From Ceratopteris richardii (Eukaryota > Streptophyta > Polypodiopsida > Polypodiales > Pteridaceae): 64,000 nt of DNA. Location: assembly GCA_020310875.1 (NCBI GenBank), contig CM035413.1:186157855-186221854 (forward strand). The letters run 5' to 3'. The notes under the pieces were generated by a model. It was not told the DNA's origin. It searched no databases and saw only the letters and a program-made list of their open reading frames with translations. A program made the translations under genes and the position numbers. How positions within the stretch are numbered: the first letter of the stretch is position 1; each line of letters opens with the position of its first letter. This document shows, piece after piece, positions 1 through 9,046 of the stretch.

Positions 1-717
1 GTTGAGTCCAGTTGTCGAAGGAGCGGAGCCAGTTAGCAGTGATTCCGGTACCATTTCGATGACCCGTGCTGTAATTCCCGTAGATTCTGGTGTAATTTCG
101 GTACAGTCTGCAGAAGGTACAGTAACTTTGGAGTATACAGGGACGCAGTGCGCAGTTGACCCGACACCGTCTGGTCAGGATTCGACCCTTTCCGAGGATA
201 AAGTTGTGTTACCCAAAGAGATCATTGTTGGTGAAAGAATACCCTGTTTTGGCGAAAGTTTGACAAATTCCGGTGACACTTCGGTCCCAATTGCAGGGAA
301 TTTATAGTTTTTTGGTGATAGTGTGATACTTCCTGGTGAATCTTCATTTCGGACACCACTGTTTGGGGCAAATTTGCCTACCTGGGATATCCAAGCTGAG
401 GATAGGTTCTTCGATTTGGAGATCCGTAAGAGACTGAACGCTATTATCAAGCCGAAAGGTGAGCAGTCTGACCATACAGACTCCGAAGGTCAAGAAACGC
501 CACCTTAGAACTCATGAGATAGCAATGGTACCACGGCTAGCACCATGAGTGGTCAATAGCAGCAGCAGCAGTAGCAACAACAACAGCAGCAACAGCAACA
601 GCCCCTTCCACTTCGACCAGTCCCAACAGGGGTAACTTACACAAAGTTCGGAGGATTTCCAGGTGATGATCCTGATTCCCATGTACGCACCTTTGAAATA
701 ATTTATGCAGTCCTAAA
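1..717 (+). pseudogene. Gypsy element H, gag N-terminal half (split)
   Basis: This is the upstream part of a Ty3/gypsy gag polyprotein. Two short open stretches at 2-307 and 323-508 have no domain I recognise. A CAG/CAA run at about 559-601 would code for polyglutamine. From about 601 the frame reads a capsid-like start with the motif FGGFPGDDPDSHVRTFEIIYA. The frame stops abruptly at 717 because another retrotransposon begins at 718. It resumes after 17551 in the same frame, so this is one half of a split gene. Stops between the short ORFs show the copy was already decayed. The true start lies outside the window or is lost. Confidence 0.75.
713..717. repeat. Left target-site duplication CTAAA of element A
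   Basis: CTAAA directly precedes the TGTAG start of the left LTR, and the same five bases directly follow the right LTR at 17547-17551. A 5-bp duplication is the normal mark of gypsy integration. Confidence 0.93.
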
Positions 718-1421
718 TGTAGCTCAGTGATGAGTAGCACCTCCTTTAATGTCAATCCGGGAAGACGTGAGGATGGTATGAAGACCTCGAGCAAGTGGAG
801 GCACAAGTGCATGAGTGAGAAGCACACAAACATGCACACACATACACATACACGCGCACACATGGCAAGACAAAGAGTGAGAGGCAATGGAGTTCTTAGA
901 TTACTTCCAAAAAGCTCTTACAAGTTCATTTCAATTACAATCTACCCTCAAAAATGAGCTCTCTAGCTCTATTTATAGTTTTTGACTAGGTTTTGGCCTT
1001 GTCCAGACCTAGTGTCCGGCCTAGTTAAAAATTAGGTTCTCTACCCTATTTGGAGGTTCAAACAAAGTCTAAAAAATGTGAAAACTGACAGGTAGGTACT
1101 TCTAAAGCTCCTCAAGCTCAAGGACTCCTTGGCTTGCACAAAATGGAGCTACAAAAATATGAAATGGTATTTACAATGGTTTTTAGTGATGAAAATCACT
1201 ATTGTTGTAGGGATTTCTTCTAGCATTTTGACATACATTTCCTGGAGCTCCCTACTTGCTCCTTCTCCTTGTGTGTCCACCTCTCTTATATGCGTTAGTG
1301 TCTTGAAAAAATATTGGCCTACTTGCCAGGTCGTCGTTGACTGCTCTGTCTGCTTGTACTTTCTCTTCTCTCTGACTCCCTTCTTAAGCTTCCTTGCCTA
1401 GTGAGTCCTTCAGTTCCAACA
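718..1421 (-). repeat. 3' LTR of element A (704 bp)
   Basis: It starts TGTAGCTCAG and ends TTCCAACA, and matches 16845-17546 nearly base for base. The same LTR occurs a third time at 41654-42358. A TATAAATA box on the minus strand lies at 970-977, which puts U3 at about 945-1421. The C-terminus of the third ORF reads into U3 as far as 1319. Confidence 0.93.
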
Positions 1422-2836
1422 ACCCCCCCTCTCTCGCGTCTGTCGTCCCTGACAGACCCTTGTTGGGTGGTTCGTTGGATGTAGTACTCGACGACGTCTT
1501 GTGCTAAGTGGTGTTCTGCAATGCGCAACCCTTTGGCCAAGTCCGTGAGTAGAGCATCCCAATCTACCGGCCCGGGAACCTCTGGATGTGGTATATGTAA
1601 CTTTTCTGAATGGAGAGCTTGTTCCACTACAAACAACTGCAATAAATGTGATGGTCTGGGAATGAATATATCTGAGTGATATTCCCAGAATCCCGTGACG
1701 AACATTTCTTCAAACGTCTGTTTGAAGCAGGCTGGTAGATACTTGATGCACGCGTGCCATGCATATACAACATTAATAGATGGTGTTGCACTCATGTCGT
1801 AGACGAGGTCCTGATTTCCTTCATTAAATCCAAGGGCTGACAGATGAGGTTCCTTGACATTTTTGAAAGTCCTGAATGTGACCAACATGAGCTCAAAAAT
1901 TTTCAAGCACATTTGGGCCATGACGTCAGGCACATTTTTAAACCTGACCCCCCAATGCCGAATCGTCGAGATCATGTATCCTATGGTAGGTTGACCTTTG
2001 GGTGGTGCTAAGTAAACATAATTGAGCCATTTCTCACATCCTTTGTTTGTCAGCACCGTTTTTGTGTATTCCGGCCATGACCTTCTTCGAAACACAGGGC
2101 AGTAGCATGGGTTGTATTTGATGTACAAAGGCATGTTATTCCATGTTCTGACCATTTCTGGGTAGGTTTCCCGTAGACGAATCCTCCACATCGGTTGATG
2201 AATATTGCCCTGCTTGGCACTCGCTGGGATGTCTTCCGGTGCAAACTGTGTAGCCGAGGTTGGTTCTTTTGATGTGTGGCTCTTGATTTCCGCATTGTAA
2301 TCCGCCATTAGGACACAGAAAGGAACATACAAATCGTCGGATGTGCCGATCCACCTATGATGGGAGAGATTCCTAAAGTAATCCGATTTTATGACTACTT
2401 CTTCCAAGCGTGACATAGATGCTATCTGAACTGCCACTCTATCATCATGGGTTGTGGCCACTTTCTCTAACCTCTGCATCCATTCAGGAGCCTCTATTTC
2501 AATGGTGTCCATGCCCTCATCTGTTTGCTTGCCCCCTGGTGCAGGCATGGGAACATACGGGTCTTCGAAAGTTTCCTCTATCTCGATTGGCACTAGATCT
2601 TCAGGCTCGGGCTCGACAAGGGGAGAGGGCTGACGTTCGTATTGCATGACTTTGCTACGTAATTCTTCGAGTTCTGCTCTGAGTTTTGTGACTTCTTCGG
2701 ATGTGTCGTCTGTGGCTGTGGCTTTGCTTGGTGACTCCTGCTGAGTTGCCAGTTGCTTAAGTAGATCATCCCTTTCTCGTTCTAGCGCTGCATGGGCCTC
2801 GAGGAGGTCGGCATGGGTTTCTAACACAGTTTTCAT
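1319..2836 (-). pseudogene. Third ORF of A, C-terminal part (about 505 codons)
   Basis: This is the last part of a long ORF placed between integrase and the 3' LTR. It opens with heptad-like coiled coil (THADLLEAHAALERERDDLLKQL), then an acidic Pro/Glu segment, then a globular-looking region rich in Trp, Tyr and Cys (HHRWIGTSDDLYVPFC; YNPCYCPVFRRRSWPEY). A basic Ser/Arg tail comes last. The tail crosses the polypurine tract at 1422-1436 and ends at 1319, about 100 bp inside the LTR. I do not recognise the family. No signal peptide or membrane segment is evident, which argues against a classical envelope protein. Copy B (42256-43292 and upstream) shows the same end, so the overlap with the LTR is a family trait. 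Confidence 0.7.
1422..1436 (-). other. Polypurine tract of element A
   Basis: On the minus strand a GAGAGAGGGGGGG-type purine run abuts the U3 edge of the 3' LTR. That is the expected position of the plus-strand DNA primer. It also lies inside the third ORF, where it encodes the RERGG stretch. Confidence 0.85.
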
Positions 2837-4239
2837 ATTCTCTGAGGGAATGGCCTTGAATTTTTCTGGGTCGATTTCCTGCGGGATCCCTCCGTGGCTG
2901 CTTCCAAGTTCTCTTCATTCTGTTTCTGTAGCCGTTTATTCTCTTCGAGAGCTGTAGAAATGTGTTTTCGTAGGAGAGCCAGGTTGCGTCTAAGTTTGAG
3001 ATTCTCCGTTATCTGGGAGTGTAGCAATTCATCCATATGTTGTCTTTCCTCAGCATCTGACTGGGGTGGATTGGCTACTAATTGTTCATGTTGTTCCTGT
3101 AAAGTGGCATGTTGTTGTTGTAGTAGCCGCTTTTCCCTTTCGAGATCAATGAATCGGAGTTGAAGTTCCTCATGGCTTCGAAAGAGTCGTGTATGTTGGT
3201 TATCAAGTTGTTGCTAGTGCTGTTGCAGTTGCAACATACACTGATACATATTAGTAAATACATTATTAATAGGGGTGGATGCGGGAAGGGGGTTGAATGC
3301 AGAAGGGAAGGGAAAGGGGAAGGGGAATGGAAGTGTGGATGTGGTGCTGGAAAATGGTGAAGTGGGAGGTGGGGGAATGGGAGATGGTGGATGCATGGGG
3401 GGAGGGAGAGGTGCGGAGGTGGGTGAGATGTCCATAAGATCAACGGTGGATGCAGTAGTGGGAGTGATTGTGAATAGTGGAATTGTGGGTGCGGTGATAG
3501 TGGTGAAAGTGAACAGTGGTGTGTGCAATTGTGAATACGAACTGCCCGGAAGTGTGATCGGGGGGTTGAGATCTTTTGTGGCGGCAGTTAGAACTACTGT
3601 TTCAGTGGTCGTATGGACAAACGAAGTGGAGATAGGGTGTGTGGGTTGTGTGGGTTGAGTGACGGTCTGTGCTTCGGTATGGGTAGTGGACTCGGAGGCG
3701 GTGACAATAGTGGTTACACTGGTTGTGGGAGATGAATGTGGTGGAGATGGAGGCAGGGGTGGCAACGGGGGTGACGGAGGTGCACTTGATACATGGGTTT
3801 CCTCAGTATCGTGGACAGTGTGTGCGGTGCCCGTGGTTGTGGATGTGCCTTGTGGTTCTGATACTAATACATTCATCTGCTTTCCTACTCGAGGGGGGCG
3901 TCTGCCATATCTTCGTTCCGTTCTTCGTGCTTGTGCAAGGGCGGTATGCACCGTTTCAGGGACGCCTAATGCCTCAGATATCATGTCAAGGGTGGCACGA
4001 TATTGCTCGTCAACGCCTTCCTCCTCAAGGATCTGATTCATAAGGGCCTTGCTTGCTGCTAGGGACAGTCTATGTTGCTCTTGAACTCTGTTCATGGTGT
4101 CGTAGAGCTTTTTCAATGCTTTCGTATAAGCTGGGGCCCCTTCAAGTACCTGTAGAGCTTCCTGATCATATTCCTGCTCTTCTTCCTCGGATTGTCCATC
4201 ATGTTCCTCCTCTTGTCCTCCTTCTTCTTCACCCTCCAC
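2833..4239 (-). pseudogene. Third ORF of A, middle: acidic, Pro/Thr-rich and coiled-coil segments
   Basis: The reading frame begins with an acidic stretch (EGEEEGGQEEEHDGQSEEEEQ), passes an Arg-rich block (RRTERRYGRRPPR), then a long Pro/Ser/Thr-rich, mucin-like region including SPPLPPLPPSPP and a PF repeat. A Gln/Glu/Leu-rich coiled coil follows at about 2840-3210, interrupted by a stop near 3214. The frame then shifts near 2833-2890 relative to the C-terminal part. In copy B the equivalent segment at 43184-44467 is open across the coiled coil, so the breaks here are damage to this copy. Its role is unknown; the composition suggests a structural or scaffold protein. Confidence 0.65.
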
Positions 4240-4254
4240 ATCGACGACATCTGG

Positions 4255-5519
4255 TTATCTGGGATGGGGTTGGTCTGTAGCAGTTTCTTGTCCACTAGCT
4301 TGCTCTGCCTCAACTTCCGCGTTAACAGCCTCTATGATTCTGGCTACCTCCTCATCAGTTAGGTCTTCTAAAGTGAATCCGTGAGGGAACTCTAGGTCGG
4401 TTGGTACAGGTGGAAACACTAGATTTGGTCCATCAGTGTTGTGTCTTGGTAATCTAATAGTGAAGGGTTGTACCCGCCTTGGAAATCGTGGAGTTGTCTC
4501 TGGTGTCAATGTCGCACCGCGGGGTTGTGCGCAGGGCATCTGAACGGTGCCTCTCATTTTCTTGGATGGTGGTCCTGTGGAGGATAATCGGCGCTGAAAC
4601 TCTTGTACCCTAGTCCAAATGAGTGCCCTTTGCACTGGTACATCATACGCAAGACATCTGTACACAATCCTGGTCAGAGCACAGCATCCGTACAGTACAG
4701 ACTTTTGTTTTTTATACCACCTTTGATGAGCCAAGTGGATTTGGTCGATCATCCAGTGGGGCATGTTGATTGTCAAATCAAAGGCATCAGCCAAGTATAA
4801 ACTAAACCATATCTTTTTAGGTGGCATTGTGAACCTCTCCTGGGCGGGAAATGCAAAGTGCTGCATGACCATTCGCAAATGAATAGCGATTGTAGGCGTC
4901 ATTGCCACCATGTCTTTTAACTTTGTCAGATTCCTGTTCTTCATATTGTCGGGGACCATAGTCTCTTTCTCTGTAGGAATGTGCATACCTTTGATGTCTA
5001 GAGCTTCCCTTACTAAGTTGATAGTTAATCTGAAACGCTTGAGCTCATTGCCCCTTGTGAGAGATGGGAGGACAAAGGAGTTGTATCCCTTTTTGTCTTT
5101 GCTCGGAGTGAGGGTGCTAATCAAATAAGAGCATCTTAGAAAATCCGGCTTTGGCAACTGGAATTTGAAGTACTTGTAGAGTCCTGCCTTCTTCCATATA
5201 GGTTTCAGTCCTTCATTATTCTGCAGTCTCTCAAATTCCCTAGTGAAAAAGTGATACCTGCCCCAGCACCCATTGAATTCTATCTCAGCCTCCCACATAT
5301 AAGTGCCTTCACCTAGGGGTCCTGCCACATCACTGAACCAATGAGAGTTTTTACTGACTGGCATAGTGTGCCCTTGTGGAGGGTTCTGAACCGGTATGGC
5401 GTGTAAACTCTCAATGCTACAGGACGTTCCTTCAATTCCTCCTCAACGGGAAGACTTTCAATATCCACGACTTGGGTGCTGGTGCCTGCCTGGGAGCTAG
5501 TTCCTGCCGTATCTGCCAT
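4255..5519 (-). pseudogene. Third ORF of A, N-terminal globular domain
   Basis: The preferred start is the ATG at 5519 (MADTAGTSSQ), because a strong splice acceptor lies 22 bases upstream and copy B has the same arrangement. A frameshift occurs near 5390-5420: copy B reads through there, whereas A appears to have lost a base. The remaining frame 5364-4255 has HWFSDVAGPLGEGTYMWEAE, then RFRLTINLVREALDIKGMHI, then LADAFDLTINMPHWMIDQIH and GCCALTRIVYRCLAYDVP. That pattern faintly recalls the 'putative plant transposon protein' domain found after pol in some plant gypsy elements; this is inference only. It ends with a stop at 4255 just before the acidic segment. Confidence 0.65.
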
Positions 5520-5540
5520 GTTACTTCTTGCCTCCTGATT

Positions 5541-5542
5541 CT
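5541..5542 (-). other. Probable 3' splice acceptor for the third ORF of A
   Basis: The minus strand reads TTTCTATATTCTCACAG just before AATCAGG and 22 bases above the ATG of the third ORF. It is a textbook plant acceptor and is kept in copy B at 46479-46480. A donor candidate GATG/GTAAGA lies near 16790, just past the primer site. It would allow a spliced mRNA, as for env-position ORFs of other retroelements. Confidence 0.45.
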
Positions 5543-5730
5543 GTGAGAATATAGAAACATGTGTTAACATTGTAAAGGACAAGAGAGAACCGTTTTTGTC
5601 CCCATTACAACATTAACATGAGGTTCGGGAGAGATTAGTGGGTTAGTAAGTGCTCGGTGCTTGTGTGTGTAGTTCGGGATTGGTTAGACCTAGGAGCTAA
5701 GTGGAATGATGTGGTGTGAGAGTGACATGG

Positions 5731-6399
5731 TTAGTAGGTGGGCATGGATTTACAACTGGGGTCTGGGGGTTTATTACAAGTTTTAGGTTGCCAAATGCAA
5801 TGGATAGGTTTTGATTTTGACTTTGTGGAGGCTCTGGGGGGTGTGATAGGGTATTTACTTGAAAAATGGGGCTTTTTAGGAACCCATTTACAAGTGATTC
5901 TACTTGTGCTCATGGAAGAATACTTGTTAGTGCGTGATGTGTAAGACTGGGCCTCAGATGTTCGCGTGAGTGAAACATGTTGTACAGGGTTTGGCCTTGG
6001 TGTAGCTATTTGAGCCCGCAAGCAAGCCTTAGGCACCCAGATTTGTCGTGATTGTGGGCTGGCCTTCATTGACTTCTTGGGTACCCAAATAGACTTCACT
6101 TTCGTAGAAGAACTTATGAAAGACTTCTTATTAGTATCGTGCTGTTGATTACTAATAAGAGGTTTTGGTCGTGGTGTTGGCCTGGTCAGAACAGGGTGTT
6201 CGCCTTTTCGCCTCGATACTTGTTTCATCGGCTGAAACAATCTGCTTTGCTCCTTTTTTTGGCCTCCAGTACAGGTAGTGTTCTGCTTCTTCTGTATTTG
6301 ATCTACCGTTGGCTGCTGCATCCTTCTGACCTTTGGAAAAGAAGGGATTACCGTCTTATCCTTGACTCCGTTGTTGAGACAATCCTCTTTCTGCATCAT
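5731..6399 (-). pseudogene. Basic WVPK-repeat region downstream of second protease (A)
   Basis: A Lys/Arg/Ser/Gln-rich reading frame has four copies of a short aromatic motif: SIWVPKKS, QIWVPKAC, CKWVPKKP and CIWQPKTC, spaced by 20-60 residues. The frame is a continuation of the domain at 6581-6919 in copy B (46669-47652), where both parts are fused. The high charge suggests nucleic-acid binding, but I know of no named domain. Gypsy element G3 has related motifs (QIWRPKER) at the same relative place. A stop at about 6400 and other changes break it here. Confidence 0.65.
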
Positions 6400-6580
6400 A
6401 CATTTTTGGACAAGAATAGCATTGTCAACTTCATGTGCACCCCTGGGAAGGACCAGGAGTTTGTGTTTTACCTAGTTCCTTGAGTGCCTCCTTTTCCAAT
6501 TCAACTGTAATTCGGCTATGATTTACCCATACCTGAAGAAGTCCGCTTCTTAGGTTTAGGTTGACTGCATGATCATAGAT

Positions 6581-6919
6581 CTAGTCCTGACCCAAGACAA
6601 GAGGCTCAGTGAGGTCCTCATCTTGACACACTAATACTTTGACTATCATCACTTCGTCTTGAATGGAGATGGGAAGATCCACCTCGCCCATGCAAGGTGT
6701 TTCCACACCTCCCAATCCTATGAGATATGCTTCTATAGGATTGACAGTTAATCTCAATTCTTGACAGTAAGACAATTTAACAGCACTAGTGGCTGCACCT
6801 GAGTCAATCAAAGCTCTTACCATCTTTGCACCGTTTCTTTGTCCTATCTCTAAGGTTATAAAAGGACGTCGATCAATTATCCTTTGAGCGCTGATACCTA
6901 AAACTTCACACATAGCCAC
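6581..6919 (-). pseudogene. Second retropepsin-like domain, after integrase (A)
   Basis: The frame shows the order of a retroviral-type aspartic protease: RPFITLEIG, the catalytic-type triplet in ALIDSGAATSAV, the flap-like GLGGVETPCMG, and VLGQD near the end, normally followed by W (here a stop). Element A already has a normal protease between gag and RT (ILDSGAGVAIAT, about 11280), so this is a second one, placed after integrase. Copy B retains the Asp-Ser-Gly-Ala motif, and G3 has the same domain in the same place with a changed active site. It could be a processing enzyme for the third ORF or a dead binding domain. The stop at 6581 replaces the conserved Trp codon. Confidence 0.75.
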
Positions 6920-6967
6920 ATGATATCCTTGATCTGCATAGGTATCCGTCCTAGGTTGCTCCCTATT

Positions 6968-7534
6968 CTATCTTCTCAACTTCATTCTCTGAATGCGTTC
7001 CAATGCTTCTGCTTGGGCTTCTTCTCGAATTCGCTTTTCTTCTTCTTTGCGTTTCTTAGCAGTATTGAGTCGACTTAGCATTTCCTCTATGAGTGGTTCC
7101 TGATACAACTTGACCCTGCATCCACTAATGTAGCTTGGAAGAACATCACCTTCTAAGGTGGCCAGCTGTACTGCTCCACTCGTTGAGATCCTATTAATTA
7201 TCATGGGTCCGTAACCTCTTTTCTCTAGTTTCCTCGCATGTTGTTTCAAAGTGTAGACTAGTACCAGATCTCCTGTTTTCAAGCCTTTATCCTTAATATG
7301 GGCATCAAAATATGCCTTCTGTCATTTCTTAGCTGCATATATCCCTGCAGCCGCCCTCAGTCTTGTTTCTCCTAATCGTTCAAGGTCAAAAAGTCTAGAG
7401 GAGATTTCATGACCCGTCCATTCATGCTCTTGTGCTACTTTCGGTGTAGGTATTAAGAAGTCCAATGGTAGCACTGCATTTTGGCCAAATACCATCTGAA
7501 AGGGGGTGGCTTGGAGTACCGTTTTGTAGGCGAC
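6968..7534 (-). pseudogene. Integrase C-terminus with GPY/F-type motif and basic tail (A)
   Basis: After an in-frame stop at 7535-7537 the frame continues the integrase: VAYKTVLQATPFQMVFGQNAVLP is the conserved C-terminal core. A further TGA at 7322-7324 lies where copy B has CGA. The part 7282-6968 has KLEKRGYGPMIINRI (GPY/F-like, binds DNA and multimerises in gypsy integrases) and a basic helix KKRKEEEKRIREEAQAEALERI. No chromodomain follows. In copy B this frame runs straight into the second protease, so integrase, helix and protease were once a single polyprotein; here a stop at 6968 separates them. Confidence 0.8.
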
Positions 7535-8437
7535 TCAGTATGCCCAAACAGCATGGTGTAGCTGTTTGTCCCAATCAGAGCGTTTATTGTTCACTAATTT
7601 CGTCAGTACATTGCATAAGATCTTATTGGTGCTCTCAGCCTGGCCATTAGCTTGAGGGTGATAGGGGGCAGACTTCTTATGTACTACCAAAAATTCTTGG
7701 AGCAGATTTTCAATAACTTCATTCAAGAAGTGAGTGCCTCTATCGCTAACTAGCTCTATGGGTAGCCCGTATCTAGTGAATACATTCTCAAATAAGAACT
7801 TAGCAGTAGTCTGAGCATCGTTCTTTGTCGTAGCTTTTACCTCTACCCACTTGGTGAGATAATCTGTGGCCACAATGATATATTCAGCATGTGAACCCTT
7901 GGCTGGGGGATTAATAGGGCCTACAAAGTCTATTCCCCACTTAGAGAATGCACGTCCACCCATCATAGGTTTCAGTGGCATCTCATCCTTGCGTATAGGG
8001 TACTGAGTTCTCTGACAAACATCACACCGTTTCACATAGGTATGTGCATCCATGTGAAGGGTTGGCCACCAAAAGCCCGCAAATAGTATTGACTTGATCA
8101 CCCGATCTGGTCCAAAGTGTCCTCCTGCTACACCTTGGTGAGCAGTTTCCAAGATCTTTAGGTATTCACTCTCATGAACACAAAGTCTCAGGTAACCATC
8201 TTTACCACGCTTGTATAGATTATCACCAATGAGTGAGTAATCTAGGGCTTCTTGTTCTAGACTTCTTTTCCTAGCCAGAGTCATGTCTGGAGGGAATGTT
8301 TTCGTCCTCAGAAAGGATACTAGTGGTTCACTCCAATCCGGCACTATGGACACTTGATAAAGAGTGGCATGTTCCACAGGTGGTTTAGTGCAGCAGGTTG
8401 GGCATTCCTTGCACAACTTTTGGACATCAGCTTCCAT
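7535..8437 (-). pseudogene. Integrase core of element A
   Basis: The domain inserts element cDNA into host DNA. The HHCC zinc finger is visible (HQGVAGGHFG ... KRCDVCQRTQ), and the DDE catalytic triad lies in WGIDFVGPI, LVSDRGTHF and NGQAESTNK. The frame ends at a TGA where copy B has CGA. Upstream it is separated from RNase H by another TGA at 8480. The start at 8437 is only the first ATG after that stop, not a true start: the domain belongs to the gag-pol polyprotein. Confidence 0.9.
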
Positions 8438-8479
8438 AGTCGGCCAATGTACTCCGAGTCTCCGTAGTGTCTGTAGGGT

Positions 8480-9046
8480 TCATCGCTTTGAGTAGTGTTG
8501 CTCTAATGCACCTACATGTGCTAATTGCAACCACTTTGCATACTCGTCCTCTTCTACACAACAAGCCAAGATCCCTTGATCTGTGTGCTTGTACATACTT
8601 CCAGCCATGATGTGGTACTTTTGGGCTTTTACTACCTCTCTACCTTGAGTGTTTATTACTGGGTGGTTAGGCCCGTATGTCAATACTAGCACTAATGGCT
8701 TAGCCCACTGAGGTATTACTTCCAAATTAAACAAGTAAGCATCAGGAAGATCATCTGATACTCCTTGTGGGGCTTCTCCGGATGTGAGCCTAGAGAGATG
8801 ATCTACTCTCAAATGAGTCTTGCCTTTTCTCACCACTACCTCAAAGTCATATTCCATTAGTAAGAGAAGCCATCTTACTAATCTTCCTGTATTGCATGGC
8901 TTGTTCACGAGATATAACAATGCTTGGTGGTCAGTAAAAAATTTAAACTTGTTTGCAAGCAAATAGTGTCTAAATTTCTTAACTGCATATACCATGCCTA
9001 AGCCTTCTCTCTCAGTAGTGGTGTAATTTCGTTCAGCTGCATTCAA
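8480..9046 (-). pseudogene. RNase H C-terminal part and linker (A)
   Basis: It continues the RNase H domain after a TAA at 9047-9049. Motifs include YTTTEREGLGMVYAVKKFRHYLL, FFTDHQALLYLVNKP and RLVRWLLLLMEYDFEVVVRKG, with DHLSRL near the end of the domain; all are standard for gypsy RNase H. RNase H removes the RNA template during reverse transcription. The linker to integrase ends with the TGA at 8480-8482; copy B has an arginine codon there. Not an independent gene. Confidence 0.88.

Noticed and set aside
1129-1401. 90-codon plus-strand ORF repeated at 17254-17526 and 42066-42341
   Set aside because: It lies inside three copies of one LTR, antisense to the element. Similarity follows from LTR identity; there is no independent sign of coding.
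3275-4036. Gly/Val-rich plus-strand ORFs (also 44214-44975)
   Set aside because: They are antisense shadows of the Pro/Thr-rich part of the third ORF.
1319-5519. Envelope gene
   Set aside because: The position fits but no signal peptide, transmembrane segment or fusion-type motif is visible.
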